From contig OW799234.1 of NCBI GenBank assembly GCA_941918925.1, positions 69,435,043-69,499,042 on the forward strand: a stretch of 64,000 nucleotides of DNA. The letters run 5' to 3'. Below the pieces are notes generated by a model. The model had not been told where the DNA came from, did no database searches, and was given only the letters and a program-made list of their open reading frames with translations. The stretch comes from Phyto melanocephala. Lineage: Eukaryota > Arthropoda > Insecta > Diptera > Rhinophoridae. Positions within the stretch are counted from its first letter, which is position 1; each line of letters starts with the position of its first letter. Shown here in pieces: positions 23,111-34,410 of the stretch. The position numbers and the translations under genes were made by a program.

Positions 23111-23532
23111 GGCCCCTTTCGCATTAGGCAACTTTAATTGCGCAAGTATAATTTTAATTTTTATTTATTTTCTTTTGAACTTGCTTTTATGTTCACATTG
23201 AGCAACTTGGTTGCGCAAGTTTAAATGAATTAGTTGTTCTGTTTCATCTCGCTTCCAATTTCTAATCATTTTTAAATATTTGGTTCACTTATAAACAAAT
23301 AAAATTTTCACACATACAAAATTACACAACACACCGAAGAAGAAATAATATAAGACAATGTCAAAAACAAATAAATATTCCAAGACAAGAATGACAGCAG
23401 AAGCAGAATTGCCAAGCACAAGCAAGTCAGTACTCAAATCTCGGCAATTCTTTCCCCTTCACACCGACCTTTCCTCTCACACCCACAAACACAAGTCTTG
23501 CGCAATTATAGTTGCCTAATGCGAAAGGGGCC
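23111..23532. mobile_element. PIF/Harbinger-type MITE
   Basis: A 422-bp element with about 34-bp terminal inverted repeats beginning GGCCCCTTTCGCATTAGGCA, then ACT(T/A)TAATTGCGCAAG, with one mismatch between ends. A 3-bp TAA duplication (23108-23110 and 23533-23535) flanks it. TAA/TTA duplication with GGCC-starting ends fits PIF/Harbinger. The near-identity of the ends suggests it is relatively young. No coding sequence. Confidence 0.82.
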
Positions 23533-23535
23533 TAA

Positions 23536-25100
23536 GTAACTAAGCTTACGAAGTTGCAAAAAAAAAAAAAAACAAGTTGCTAACGAATAATAAAATTTCA
23601 CTTTTATTCAATTATCTCAATCTGTCTGTGTGTTAAAATTTCTCAAAACGATTTTTTACGACATAAAAGCGTTTAATTAGTTTTTCTTTTTCTTAAAATT
23701 TGTAAAATTTTTTTTCCATATTTTCAAAACAAAAATTAAAATAGTAATTAAAAAAAAAATCACTACTAAACTTCTTAAAAAAACAATTTGTGAAAATACA
23801 TCAAGTGTGTGTCTGGATAATGAATGAGTAAATGAAAACCGAACTGAAGAAGATGAATTGTTTTTTGACACTAAATGAAAAACAAACACGCCATTGTCAG
23901 TTTAAAAACAAAACACAAATAATATCAAATAAAGATGGCCCAGGGTAGAGATGTCTCACATAGAAGTAGCTAAATTTAGTTAAACTTTTGTTACCAGAGA
24001 CCACTTTTAATTTATGACTGCCTCAACAATAGCTTTTAAACACTTTTCAACACGTTGTTGCAATAGTGGAAACATAATTTATGCGTCTCACTTTGGGCCC
24101 ATAGAACAATAAAATTATATAAGAAGAAAAGAATATGTAAAAAGAAAGACATACATACACTCACATATACACACATATGAATGCATACAATGAAAAAGAC
24201 AAAAAATATGTATTAAAGTTAATTCTGCAAAAAACATTGAAACTAAAGGTATTAAGTTGTAATACGAGTATTAAGAGCGTTACGAATATGTACGTAAAAT
24301 GCTTACGAGAGAACAAATTCAAGAAACCCATTAACCAATCATAATGACGACGCCAAAGAAGAACAAGACAATGACGATGATGATGTGTGATATTCAAGCT
24401 CTTGCCAATGTATGTTGCAAGATGCACAAACCGAAAAATGTGACATCAAAATGGCGTGCAGTTAATAAAGGTTGCATTTTTATGCATTTTACCTGCCTGT
24501 TTAGCGCTTAAAAAGCTACTGGCTGCATGTTCACCAAAATTCATTCTCATTCAACAAGAAAACTTAAAGAAATAAAAAAAAATGAAATTTTATATTTATG
24601 TTGTGGTTCTGAAAGGGCGTGGAATATTAATTAAAAACTAATTTAAAATGTTTCATTCGAACTCGTATATTAAAGTTTTATCCTTCTTCCTGCATACATT
24701 TCAACGCCCCGCTTGATGTTCGTTCTTAAATTAAATGCAAAAACTCCCTTAAACATTTACTTACTTTTAGAAATAGAAGTGAGTATTTGCAGTTTGTATT
24801 GGATTCTATATTTAATTCTATAATTCTCGTAAAATGGTAATAACTACAGTAAAAACAACAACAACAAGCAAAACATTTAAAATATAAAAAAATGTTTGCC
24901 GAAATGTCACATGTCAGCCCATATTTCTTATATGCCAAATACTTTTTGACATAATAGTCCAATTACCTTATCGCACGATCATCGATCGTTTTTGGTCACA
25001 GAAGCAACCCAAACATACTTACATACATAGTTTTTATTGTTGTTTGCTGCTGGCAGTGCTATAAAATGATAAATTGATGATAGTGAGTAAATTAAAAAAT
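23536..25100. other. AT-rich DNA, no feature recognised
   Basis: Ordinary fly intergenic or intron composition. Short palindromes (for example CGATCATCGATCG near 24977) were seen but nothing classifiable. Confidence 0.4.
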
Positions 25101-25248
25101 AAAATTTCTTTTAGCACGCAATTAATTAATAATTTTCCACAAAAGGCAAATTTATAAAAAAAAATTCCAAAATTAAAATTTCTTTTAGCAAGCAATTAAT
25201 TAATAATTTTCAACAAAAGGTAAATTTATAAAAAAAAATTCCAAAATT
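25101..25248. repeat. 74-bp tandem duplication
   Basis: Two head-to-tail copies (25101-25174 and 25175-25248), each starting AAAATTTCTTTTAGCA and containing AATTAATTAATAATTTTC. They differ at only a few positions, so the duplication is recent. Confidence 0.85.
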
Positions 25249-25821
25249 AGCAGAAATGTTCCATAAAAAGAAAATATCAAAAATTTGATATAAAAAATTT
25301 TACAAACATTTTTCGTAAAAATATAAGGTAAATCTTTTAAAAAAAAAAATTATTTTTTCTGTGGCAAGAAATTTTATCGAAAGCCTTCTTTAGAAGAATC
25401 TTTTATATTAATAGACAAGTCGATATTATTTTACGCAGTAATCGTTCACATAATACAATCGAATTTAATAATAAATTCAATTTGAAAGTAATTTTCCTAA
25501 AAATGTGCACAATCATAATGCTTTAAAAATTGGTTTGATATTTAAGGAGCTATAAGCGTTTAAAGTTCCTACTAACCCATGCAATAACACTATGTGTGCA
25601 ACACAACAATAATAAACAAACTATTACATGTTGAATCAACATTGTTGATACAAATTGTTATTGCAGAGTGTTTCTTATGTTTGAAGTAAAAAACAAATTA
25701 AAGAAAGTGTAGTAGTTACATTATCAGCAAGATTACGGTAGAATGGGTCGACCGTAGGAGACGATAGTTTCTATAAAAAGAAAATTTTTTTAAATATTTT
25801 TAAAGAAAAACAATTTTCAAA

Positions 25822-26222
25822 AATACACTTCAAACAAAAGTGAAAGAGGGTATATGTATATATTTAGGTTTGTCATTTCGTGTGAAATTTCTACAATTTT
25901 CATTTCTGACCCCATAGAGTATATTTTTTTAAAAGCTTGTGAATAGAGGAGTTGATTGAGCCCTATCCGTCTGTCCGTGTGTGTGTTGAAATCAGGTTGT
26001 AGAAACCCCCTGACATTGCCTGGACCCGCGTGAAGTATTAAAATATCAGAAATATTGGAGAGCAGATCGGTATTAAAAATCGGTACATAAACAACTGAGA
26101 TTTGATGCAAAAACCACGACCACCTCGTTTTTTTTCACAACAACAACATACAACATACATACAAAGTGGTATACTGGTCAGAGAGAACGTGGCATCGAAT
26201 CCCAGCTGAGCCAAAAAAAATT
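25822..26222 (+). mobile_element. DINE-like element type A, 5' half
   Basis: Begins with a worn hairpin (ATACACTTCA ... AGAGGGTAT), then TTTGTCATTTCGTGTG, a CCGTCTGTCCGTG tract, ATTAAAATATCAGAAATATT, ACAACAACATACAACATAC, and the tRNA-like block in the type A orientation (GGCATCGAATCCCAGCTGAG). It ends at an A/T tract where the next element starts. Its own 3' half was not found. Confidence 0.78.
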
Positions 26223-26948
26223 GTATACCCTTCACCTGTGGTGCACATGGGTATATATAGCTTTGTCATTCCGTTTGTAATTTCTACAATTTTCATTTCC
26301 GACCCCATAAAGTATATATTTTCTGAAAGCTTATGAATAGAGGAGTCGATTAAACCCTGACCGTCTGTCCGTCTGCCCGTCTGTCCGTGTGTTGGTTGAA
26401 ATCAACTTTTAGAAGCAACTATATGTCTGATCTGTATATGGTATCAATCTCTTGGAAATATCCAGGAATGAATCGCTATTGAAATTCAGCACAATCGCCC
26501 CATAACTTTCTGAGATATGAGCAAAAAACCACGACCACCTCGTTTTTTTTCACAATTACAACAACAACATACATACATGTAAAAAACATACCAAACAAAA
26601 AAAAATTACAAAAAAAAAATATTAAAAATAAGAAAAAAATAATAAAAAAAACTACAAAAAAAAAATTTTAAAAAAATTTAAAAAAAAATTTAAAAAAATT
26701 TTTTAAAAATTTTTCTAAAAAAATTTTTTAAAAAAATATAAAAAAAAATAATAAAATATAAATAATATATTAAATAAAATAAAATAAAATTTTTTTGGCT
26801 CAGCTGGGATTATTTATTCTAACGTGTACGTATGCACGTATTTTATATGGGAGGAATGGTGATACAAACAATTGTTCTTGCATGACTACACGTTGTGAAG
26901 GGTATATAAGATTCGGCACGGCCGAATATAGCACTGTTACTTGTTTTT
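26223..26948 (+). mobile_element. DINE-like element type B, complete
   Basis: TATACCCTTCACCTGTGGTG at the 5' end and CGGCACGGCCGAATATAGCA, CTGTTACTTGTTTTT at the 3' end. The central A-rich block and GGCTCAGCTGGGATT are in the inverted orientation. Part of the tRNA-like B-box region (CGATGCCAC) is deleted in this copy. It abuts the truncated type A copy on its left, the same arrangement as at 15.4-17 kb. Confidence 0.85.
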
Positions 26949-28039
26949 ATTATTTTATATATTTTTTTTTATTTGTTTTTTAATTTTTTTTTATATTTTT
27001 ATATATTTTTTTTTAAATTTTTATTTTATTTTTTTTTTTTTATAGTTTAGCAAATGTGTAGAAGTTTTGTAAAAAAAAAATAATAGCAGGTTTCTATACA
27101 GAGGTTAGTAATTAATATTTGTCTATACAGAGCAATTAAATTAAAATTTTTTTGTAAGAAAATTTATTTAAAATTTTAGCTTATAAGAAAGTGTATTAAA
27201 TATTTCCGATACAATAAGAATTTGTTATACATTTTATATACAAAGAAATTTGATTATCGATTTTCTAAAGAAAAGAAATTTATAAAAAATGTTCTATAAC
27301 AAAATGCAGTATAAAATTTATAGAAAAGGAAAATAATAATTTTTTAGTTTTCTGTTCTTTTTTAATTTTAATATTAAATAAAATTATTTCAGCTCAAGGT
27401 CTTTTATTAATTCAAATAATGTCTTTAACTTTTTATTGATTCTTCAAATATTTTGCTACTCCGTTGTGTAGCATTGTCAGGTAATTAATATTTCTTTTTA
27501 ATTAATGTTAATTTCCTGACCTTGAGCTGAAATAAGTTTAGTTAATATTTGAAAGGCGAAAATTTTTAAAAGCCTTTCTCCTAAAAAACAAATTTTTTAC
27601 AAAATTTTCTTTAAAAATTTTCTATACAAAAAATTTAATGTAATAATGTTAGTTTTATATTAAAAGAAATTTCAATAAAAGTTTTCCTCACAGAGGAAAG
27701 TTACTATTAGTTTTATATTTAAAAAAAAATAATTAATAGATTTTTTTATAAAAAGTAGATTTATTTACAATATTCTCTTAAACGAAAGTTTGTTAAAAGA
27801 TATTTTGTTACATGCATTCTATACAAAGAAATTGTATTAAAAGTTATTTATAAAAAAAAAAAAATTTAAAAATATTCTTTACAAACAAAATCTATTACAA
27901 ATTTGTATTCAAAGAAATTTTGTTAAATTTTTTTTATTAAAGTAATTTAATTAAAATTTTCAAAAAACAATAAATTTTTACAAACTTTCTGTAAATACAA
28001 TAAGCAATTCATTTTAAAAAGAAAAAAAAATTAAACATA
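26949..28039. other. Very AT-rich DNA with one inverted-repeat element
   Basis: Short irregular AAAATTT/TTTCTATA repeats resemble the array at 5.7-6.8 kb. The only clear structure is the inverted repeat at 27384-27535, listed separately. Confidence 0.5.
27384..27535. repeat. Short element with perfect 18-bp inverted repeats
   Basis: The ends TTATTTCAGCTCAAGGTC (27384-27401) and GACCTTGAGCTGAAATAA (27518-27535) are exact reverse complements. Inside lies GCTACTCCGTTGTGTAGC, a small stem-loop followed by ATTGTCAGG. That motif recurs at 37.99-38.02 kb (GCTACTCCTTTGTGTAGCAT, CTTCAGG) beside a longer palindrome, so the two belong to one family. Confidence 0.75.
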
Positions 28040-28324
28040 CAGTGCACTCGCGAAAACGTGAACACTCGAAAGTGTGAACGTCTCAGAAATGTGAACAAAT
28101 TTATTTTTCCACAGAGTACTCTAAGACGTGAACAAAATCTGAAAGCTCTAAAACGTGAATACTTTTTATTTTTTGTTTTTTAATCCGTTTTTAAATTGGG
28201 AAATCACCGAATTACATGTTACTTGTTTGTTTACATACGATTAAACGTTTTTTTCATTTATGTATGCGTTGACCTGTTAGTTGCTCTTTAAAATTGCTAC
28301 GTATGTATATGGGCTGAAAACGAG

Positions 28325-28417
28325 ATGGTAGACCAAAGTGACATTAGAGTGCTGAGAAACCTTAAGGAAAAAGCTCTTTTAAAGATGGCAAAACAAAAAA
28401 CTTTCAAAAAGAAATGA
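28325..28417 (+). pseudogene. Possible pogo/Tigger transposase C-terminal tail
   Basis: A 30-codon frame from ATG 28325 to TGA 28415 reads SDIRVLRNLKEKALLKM followed by AKQKTFKKK. A final basic helix with L-x-x-L-x-x-K-A-L ending in Lys/Phe-rich sequence is common at the C-terminus of pogo/Tigger transposases. The position between pogo-like TIRs supports this, but the fragment is short and the match is by eye only. Confidence 0.4.
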
Positions 28418-28496
28418 CTGATTTTTTCATTTAAACTTTATTTAACTGATTCTTAATTATCCAATCAAAAAAATTTACCTGCTAGTTTTAGTTTAT

Positions 28497-29228
28497 TATA
28501 AATAACCTTCACACAGTGAAAAAGGGTATATATAGGTTTGTCATTCCGTGTGAAATTTCTACAATTTTCATTTCCGACCCCATAAAGTATATATTTTTTG
28601 AAAACTTATGAATAGGGAAGTCGGTTAGGCTCTGTCAGTCTGTCCGTCTGTCTGTCTGACCGTCTGTCCGTGTGTATGTTGAAATCAACTTTTTGAAGCC
28701 TCCCGACATCGCTTGGACCCGGGTGAGGTATTAAAATATCAGAAATATTCAGGAGTAGATCGGTATTGAAAATCAGAAACATCGGTACATAAACAACTGA
28801 GATATGAGCAAAAACCCACCACCACCTCGATTTTTTTTTAACATAAACAACATTACAACAACAACATACAAACGAGCATACTGGTTAGAGAAAACGTGGC
28901 ATCGAATCCCAGCTGAGCCAAAAAAAAATTTTTTAATTTTTTTTTTATATTTTTTTTTTTAATTTTTTTTTATTTTTTTTATTTAATATATTATTGTTAT
29001 TATTATTATTTTTTTATTTTTTTTTTAATTTTTTTTAATTTTTTTTAAATTTTTTTTTATATTTTTTTTTAAATTTTTTTTAAATTTTTTTTTTATTTTT
29101 TATTTTTTTTATTTTTTTATTTAACATACATACGTAAATTTATAATTTTACAATGGGATGCTTTTATATATGTATGAATGGTATATAAGATTCGGCACGA
29201 CCGAATGTAGCGCTCTTACTTGTTTTTT
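28497..29228 (+). mobile_element. DINE-like element type A, complete, nested
   Basis: The 5' hairpin is CCTTCACACAGTGAAAAAGG, followed by TTTGTCATTCCGTGTG and a CTGTCCGTCTGTC tract. The tRNA-like block lies in the type A orientation (ACTGGTTAGAG...GGCATCGAATCCCAGCTGAG) and is followed by about 180 bp of T-rich sequence. The 3' end has ACAATGGGATG, GTATATAAG, TTCGGCACGACCGAA and GCTCTTACTTG with a T run. This is the best uninterrupted type A reference in the window. Confidence 0.88.
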
Positions 29229-29533
29229 TGTTGTTTGTTGTTTTTGTTAATTAAACTTGAATTTCTTGTATCCTTTATTTTATATTATTTTTTTGTTATT
29301 TATCGTATGCAAAGTGAACGAATATACATATTGCATTTTATGTTTTGTTATTAAAAATTAATAAAATAATTAATTTAATATAGTGTTTAGCATTTTTTCT
29401 TATTAATATATAATTTTTTATACTAAATAGGGTAACTTTTTGTTTTAAATTTAGGTACTCGATAACGTGAACAAACTCGTAAATGTGAACTGCCTTGGTA
29501 AAAATTAGTTCACGTTATCGCGAGTTCACTGTA

Positions 29534-32024
29534 ATTTTTAAAGTAAGTTAAATTTAAAAAAAAAATTTTTTTAATTTTTTCAAAAAATATTTTTTTGTTG
29601 TTAAATATACCGAAAAAATTAATCGCTTTTCAAATATTCCGCATATTTCATAATGTTTTCCAGATACATATATGTATATTTCAATTATTAATAGCATTCT
29701 TTAGCGTCCTGCCTAAATATTTGTCGAATTATTCGTTACACACTCACAACACATGCGCACATATTTTAATCCTTCTCTCAAAAGACAACTTTCCTACAAA
29801 AACTTTTTGTGATCATGATCACCTTAAGACAGCAACAGATAAAACAAAAACAAAACAAAAAAACATATTTGTGTTACTCGCATAAACTGATATAGTATTG
29901 CGAGTACGGTGGCAAAGTGCCAAGAGATCGATTATTTATTGCTTTGAAAACTACTTGAAGCAGCTCCTGCTACCACAGAAGTTGTTCTGTTGTAATATAC
30001 TGCTGCCATTGTGGCTGCTCCAAATGCTGACGAGGAAGATTTTTTTTTTCATTTTGTCCACAAAAGTTTAGATTCTTAAATGTTTATAGGCGGCCACTTC
30101 AACGCATTTTTATGTTGCTTCCAAAATATTGAGAAAAAATTGATGTTAAACAAAAAATATATAAATTTATAAAATTCATTTAAATTGCGTACGAGTATTA
30201 TGCATGTATGTATGTATGAATGCATGCATGCGAATATTTTTTATAAACTTTAAAACTGACGTCCGACAATGTTGTTCGATTACAACAACATGTTAGCCAA
30301 GTTAAACGCGTTGTTGCTACATGTTTTTAAGCTTTGCGTATGCAATTGTGTGTGCAAAACATCAATTTTACAAAATTTACGAAAAAAAAAAATCGAACAA
30401 TAAAAAACAGATTTTAAAGACACACATCGCCGTCCAGCCCAAGTACACAACACACACCTTCTTACTTAATTCCATTTAATATATCGTTGTCGTCTCTCAT
30501 TTTAAACATCTGGTTAAAGATCGAAACAATTCTTTTTTGTTCAAAGTCTGACTGCAGAAGGCTGCTTATAGACGCCGCTTGAAACTAAAGTGTCGATTTA
30601 CAGCTTTGTGCTCTTTTCATTCATCTGAGTCTTGTTTTGTTTTTCTTTTATATAATTCGTATCCTTATGGGATTTAACAAAGATTGCATATTAATGTTAA
30701 GACCAATCGTTTTTATTAAGGGGGCCACTAGTGAAAATATTAGTTTGTTCGTTAGTTTACACTCGAAAGATGTGACTATTTTTTTTTTACTGAACTTTAC
30801 TGGATTGCATTGATTTACACATACTTATGTCCATATTAAACATAAACAATCGAATAAAGTTCAGTAAAAAATAGTAAACGAACGAACCCATTTTAATTTA
30901 TGTCGTTAAATGTTGAGTTAATTTTGTAGCAGGGATGGCAAGTTGAGTACTATTTTAATTAATTTATTTGTAAGGTTTAATATATTATTTACGCACAATA
31001 CTTACAATTTACAATAAAATATTGGGCATAAAAAGAATAAGTAAGACATAACGAACACTTAAATTAAGCTGAATAAAAGTTTTGAACGATGAATGTCATA
31101 CCATGTTAACCAATTAACGACTTGTTGACAAATTGTTAATAAATTGCTTATAAAATAAGAACAGGATAACAAAAAAAAAAAACCACACGTATTTGAATAT
31201 GTGTTTAATTAATCATCTGTTATCAATATTTTACCTTCAAATAGTGTCATTTTACTTTAAAGAAAGTTCAATTTTCTTCACTACAGAAACCAAATCATTC
31301 TCTTTAAAATTCTAAAATCCCTTACTTAACTTGTATAGCACGTGTGACTACGTTTTGGAGGCCCTATCTGACACTGACCAAAACAATCAGGCTTGAGATG
31401 AAGAGTTTATGTTTATACCAGTGATCATGCAGTTACTCACACACCATTAACAGCAAACGATCACAAGACCGCACAAATGAGACTCCAGGGAGTAGAAACA
31501 CATTCCACCAGCACCATCAAAAGAAAACACAAACGAAGAAAACACACAATGACACACACACATCACCAGCACATATTGGAAAAAGTTGCACTGTGTTGGT
31601 TGCAAGTAGCAGCAAAAAAGCACGCCATCCATATCTTATTACTACGACAACACGAGTTGTTGTACGAGTAGTTAGTTATTATTGTTGTTATTGGACATTT
31701 GAAGTAGTGATATAATACGAATAGTAACTACATACTTACTTGTGCGTTGTTGCACTTGCCATTTAATAATACTTAGTGTGCAGCGTGTATGTTGCAACTT
31801 AACTTATATTTATGTATTTATATCTATGTGGTATGTATGTACATGCATACGTTAAAGACATTGTCATTTAAAAGTTTTTAATCTTTTCCAGATTAAATGA
31901 GCAGAAATCGTAAGAGATAAAAACTAAAAACACAAGAATGTAACCTGATATTGATCTTATTTCATTTCTCGATATTTTGTTTTGTTTTGCTATTCATGGG
32001 TGTTTGTACCGCTTTTATTGTATA
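29534..32024. other. AT-rich DNA, one imperfect inverted repeat, otherwise nothing
   Basis: No gene or shared repeat apart from the inverted repeat at 30748-30889. Short frames on both strands at 31.45-31.67 kb overlap completely and are CA/TG-rich artefacts. Confidence 0.45.
30748..30889. repeat. Imperfect inverted repeat (MITE-like)
   Basis: Left arm GTTCGTTAGTTTAC ... TTTTTTTACTGAACTTTA; right arm in reverse complement GTTCGTTCGTTTAC and TATTTTTTACTGAACTTTA. The left arm carries about 16 extra bases (ACTCGAAAGATGTGAC) between the two shared parts. No target duplication was identified. Confidence 0.5.
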
Positions 32025-32849
32025 CTAGCCAATCCCGGCGCGCGTTGCTACGCCCCTTCATGAATTTTAATCGCATTCTAAATTTTAATCGAATATCAAG
32101 TGCAAGGCTAAACACTATAACTTTTTCTTTATGAGCGTGGCACTGCCCACTTTTCTAATTACGAAACTGTATAGTCATGACAGCTCAATAAGTGTGCAAA
32201 GTTTCAGAAAAATCGGTCCAGTGTAAGTACCTCAAAATGATACCTTTTTTTTATGGGCGTGGCACTGCCCACTTTTCTAAATACGAAACTGTATAGTCAT
32301 GACAACTCAATATGTGTGCAAAGTTTCAGAAAAATCGGGCCAGTGCAAGTACCTCAAAATGATACCTTTTTTTAATGGGCGTGGCACTGCCCACTTTTCT
32401 AATGACGAAAGTGTAAAGTCATGACAGCTCAGTATGTTTGCAAAGTTTCAGAAAATTCGGTCCAGTGCAAGCAGCTAAAACTGATAACTAATTTTTTATG
32501 GGCATGGCCCCGCCCACTTTTCTAAACATAAAATTATATGGTTATGACAGCTTAGTATGTGTGCAAAGTTTCAGAAAAATCGGTCCAGTGCAAGTACCTC
32601 AAAATTAAAACTTTTTTAGGGGCGTGGCCCCGCCCACTTTTCTTATTACAAAATTATTTAGTCATGACAGCTCGATATGTGTGCAAAATTTCAGAAAAAT
32701 CGGTCAAGTGCAAGTAGCTAAAACTGATAACTAATTTTTATGGGCGTGGCCCCGCCCACTTTTTTCCATCCACAAACACTCCCTGGTATGTGTACAACAA
32801 CTTGCCAAAGTTTGAGTCCGATCGGTTTTACAGTTTCGGAGTCTATAGC

Positions 32850-32892
<43 letters not shown>

Positions 32893-32912
32893 TTCACTTT
32901 TATATATATAGA
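32025..32912 (-). mobile_element. Helitron with 122-bp tandem repeats, both ends intact
   Basis: On the minus strand it begins TCTATATATATAAAAGTG at 32912 and ends GGCTAG at 32025, inserted between A and T. A CA/TG microsatellite (about 32852-32888) follows the 5' end, then TAGCTATAGACTCCGAAAC. Six tandem units follow with CCCAC landmarks at 32146, 32268, 32390, 32513, 32633 and 32755 (periods 120-123). Each contains a GGGCGTGG...GCCCAC inverted pair. GGCGTAGCAACGCGCGCC forms the subterminal 3' hairpin. Non-coding. Confidence 0.88.
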
Positions 32913-33844
32913 TTTTGATTTTTTACTTCACTTTAACTACTAGTTTTTTTTTCAATCTATTCTTACACATACATACATACTTTGAAAGCCAGTTAGTCCG
33001 TCAGTTCAATGAGCGGTGTTTTTCTTAGAGATTTACAAAAATTTTCAGAGTTAAATATATGTATGTGTGTGTGATATTCTGAAATGTATCTTTTTTATTT
33101 GCGCGTAATTTAATGGTATCGAATTATTTTGAGATTTATTTATTACATTTCATATTATGATATTTTTGTAATCATTCTTCGTGTGTTTCGAAGTTTTTCC
33201 CACTTTTCTTATCATTCCATGCCATTTGTTTATGTCATTTAAGGTGTTCAATTTAAAATCGATTACACCCATTGAATTGACAGTAAATGTATGACCATTC
33301 ATATTTTTTCAAAAGTTGCCTGCCATGGCATGTAGTTCTGTCTTTTTAAGGTGCCGAAGTTAGAGTGGCTGATACCAACCAACCACAACTATACTACCCA
33401 GCTGTAAAAAGAAGGGGTAAGTGGGCCTTATAAAAGGCCTTACTTAATCAGGACTACTTTATTCAATATATAATATTAGACTCTCTCTTATAACGTAGTT
33501 TCTAGAAGACCGTATGCCGTAAGTTTTATATGAAAAAATTTACAGATTTTTAAATTTGAGCTTTTTCTAATTTTATTAAGCGCTTTGTATTTTTTTGCAT
33601 ATTTTTAATTTTTGCTTAATTAAATAATTCTTGATTTTTTCTTTAAATTTTATCTGGCCTTAGAATCGGTTTCAGCATTTTGTGTTTTTACTAAAAACAT
33701 AGCGATATTTGGCTGAGCCAAATCTTGTATACCCTTTACACAGTTCGTAGCATTATGCATTTATAAAATATGTGCGCAGTAGATCTTGAATACATATATT
33801 CCTCACTGCAACATAAGCCAACACATTGACAGAACAAATTAAAT
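32913..33844. other. AT-rich DNA, little recognisable
   Basis: A scrap near 33710-33745 (GGCTGAGCCAAATCTTGTATACCC) looks like a fragment of a DINE-like element. Nothing else stands out. Confidence 0.4.
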
Positions 33845-34410
33845 AAAAAAAAGTGAGAGTGCTTTATTCGGCCGGGCCGAATCTTATATACCCTTCACAA
33901 CGTAAATACATATATAATTCCATTGTTAAATTAAAACTTAACGTATGTATGTTAAAAAAAAAATTTTTAAAAAAAATATAAAAAAAATTAAAAAAAAAAA
34001 TTTTAAACAAAATAATTAAAATATAAATAATAAATATAAAACAAAAAAAAAATAAAAAAAAAATTAAAAAAAAATTTTTTTCGCTCAGCTGGGATTCGAT
34101 CCCACGTTTAATTTAACCAATATACAAGTTTGTATATATGTATGTTGTTGTTGTAATGTTGCTTTTGTGAAAAAAATCGAGGTGGTCGTGGGTTTTTGCT
34201 CATATCTCAGTTGTTTATGAACCGATGCCGGGGGGCTTAAAAAAGTTGATTTCAACATACACACGGACAGACTGGCAGAGCTTAATCTACTCCCCTATTC
34301 ATAAGCTTTCAGAAAATATATACTTTGTGGGGTCGGAAATGAAAATTGTAAAAATTTCACACGGAATGACAAACCTATATATACCCTTTTTCACTGTGTG
34401 AAGGGTATAA
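33845..34410 (-). mobile_element. DINE-like element type A, complete
   Basis: Reading the minus strand: 5' end TTATACCCTTCACACAGTG with AAAAAGGGTATATATAGG at 34410, the TTTGTCATTCCGTGTG segment, the tRNA-like block in type A orientation, an A/T tract, ACGTTGTGAAGGGTATATAAG and TTCGGCCCGGCCGAA followed by GCACTCTCACTT at about 33845. Its 5' end directly abuts the 3' end of the next element. Confidence 0.85.

Larger units (their letters stand above)
28040..29531 (+). mobile_element. pogo-like DNA transposon remnant, interrupted by a DINE-like copy
   Basis: Terminal inverted repeats of 24 bp with two mismatches begin CAGTG(C/A)ACTCGCGA and continue (A/T)AACGTGAAC. TA flanks both sides (28038-28039 and 29532-29533). 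The subterminal motif (A/C)TCG(A)AA(A/G)TGTGAAC recurs several times at each end. A type A DINE-like element (about 28497-29228) lies inside. Removing it leaves about 760 bp holding only a transposase C-terminal tail (28325-28417). Confidence 0.78.

Noticed and set aside
27384..27535. A second hammerhead ribozyme candidate
   Set aside because: Core bases are changed (CTGACAA and AAAA in place of CTGANGA and GAAA), so only the stem-loop is shared with the 38-kb motif.
30930..30955. CAGGGATGGCAAGTTGAGTA as another hAT-like end
   Set aside because: Only the first nine bases match the other ends, and no inverted partner or target duplication was found.
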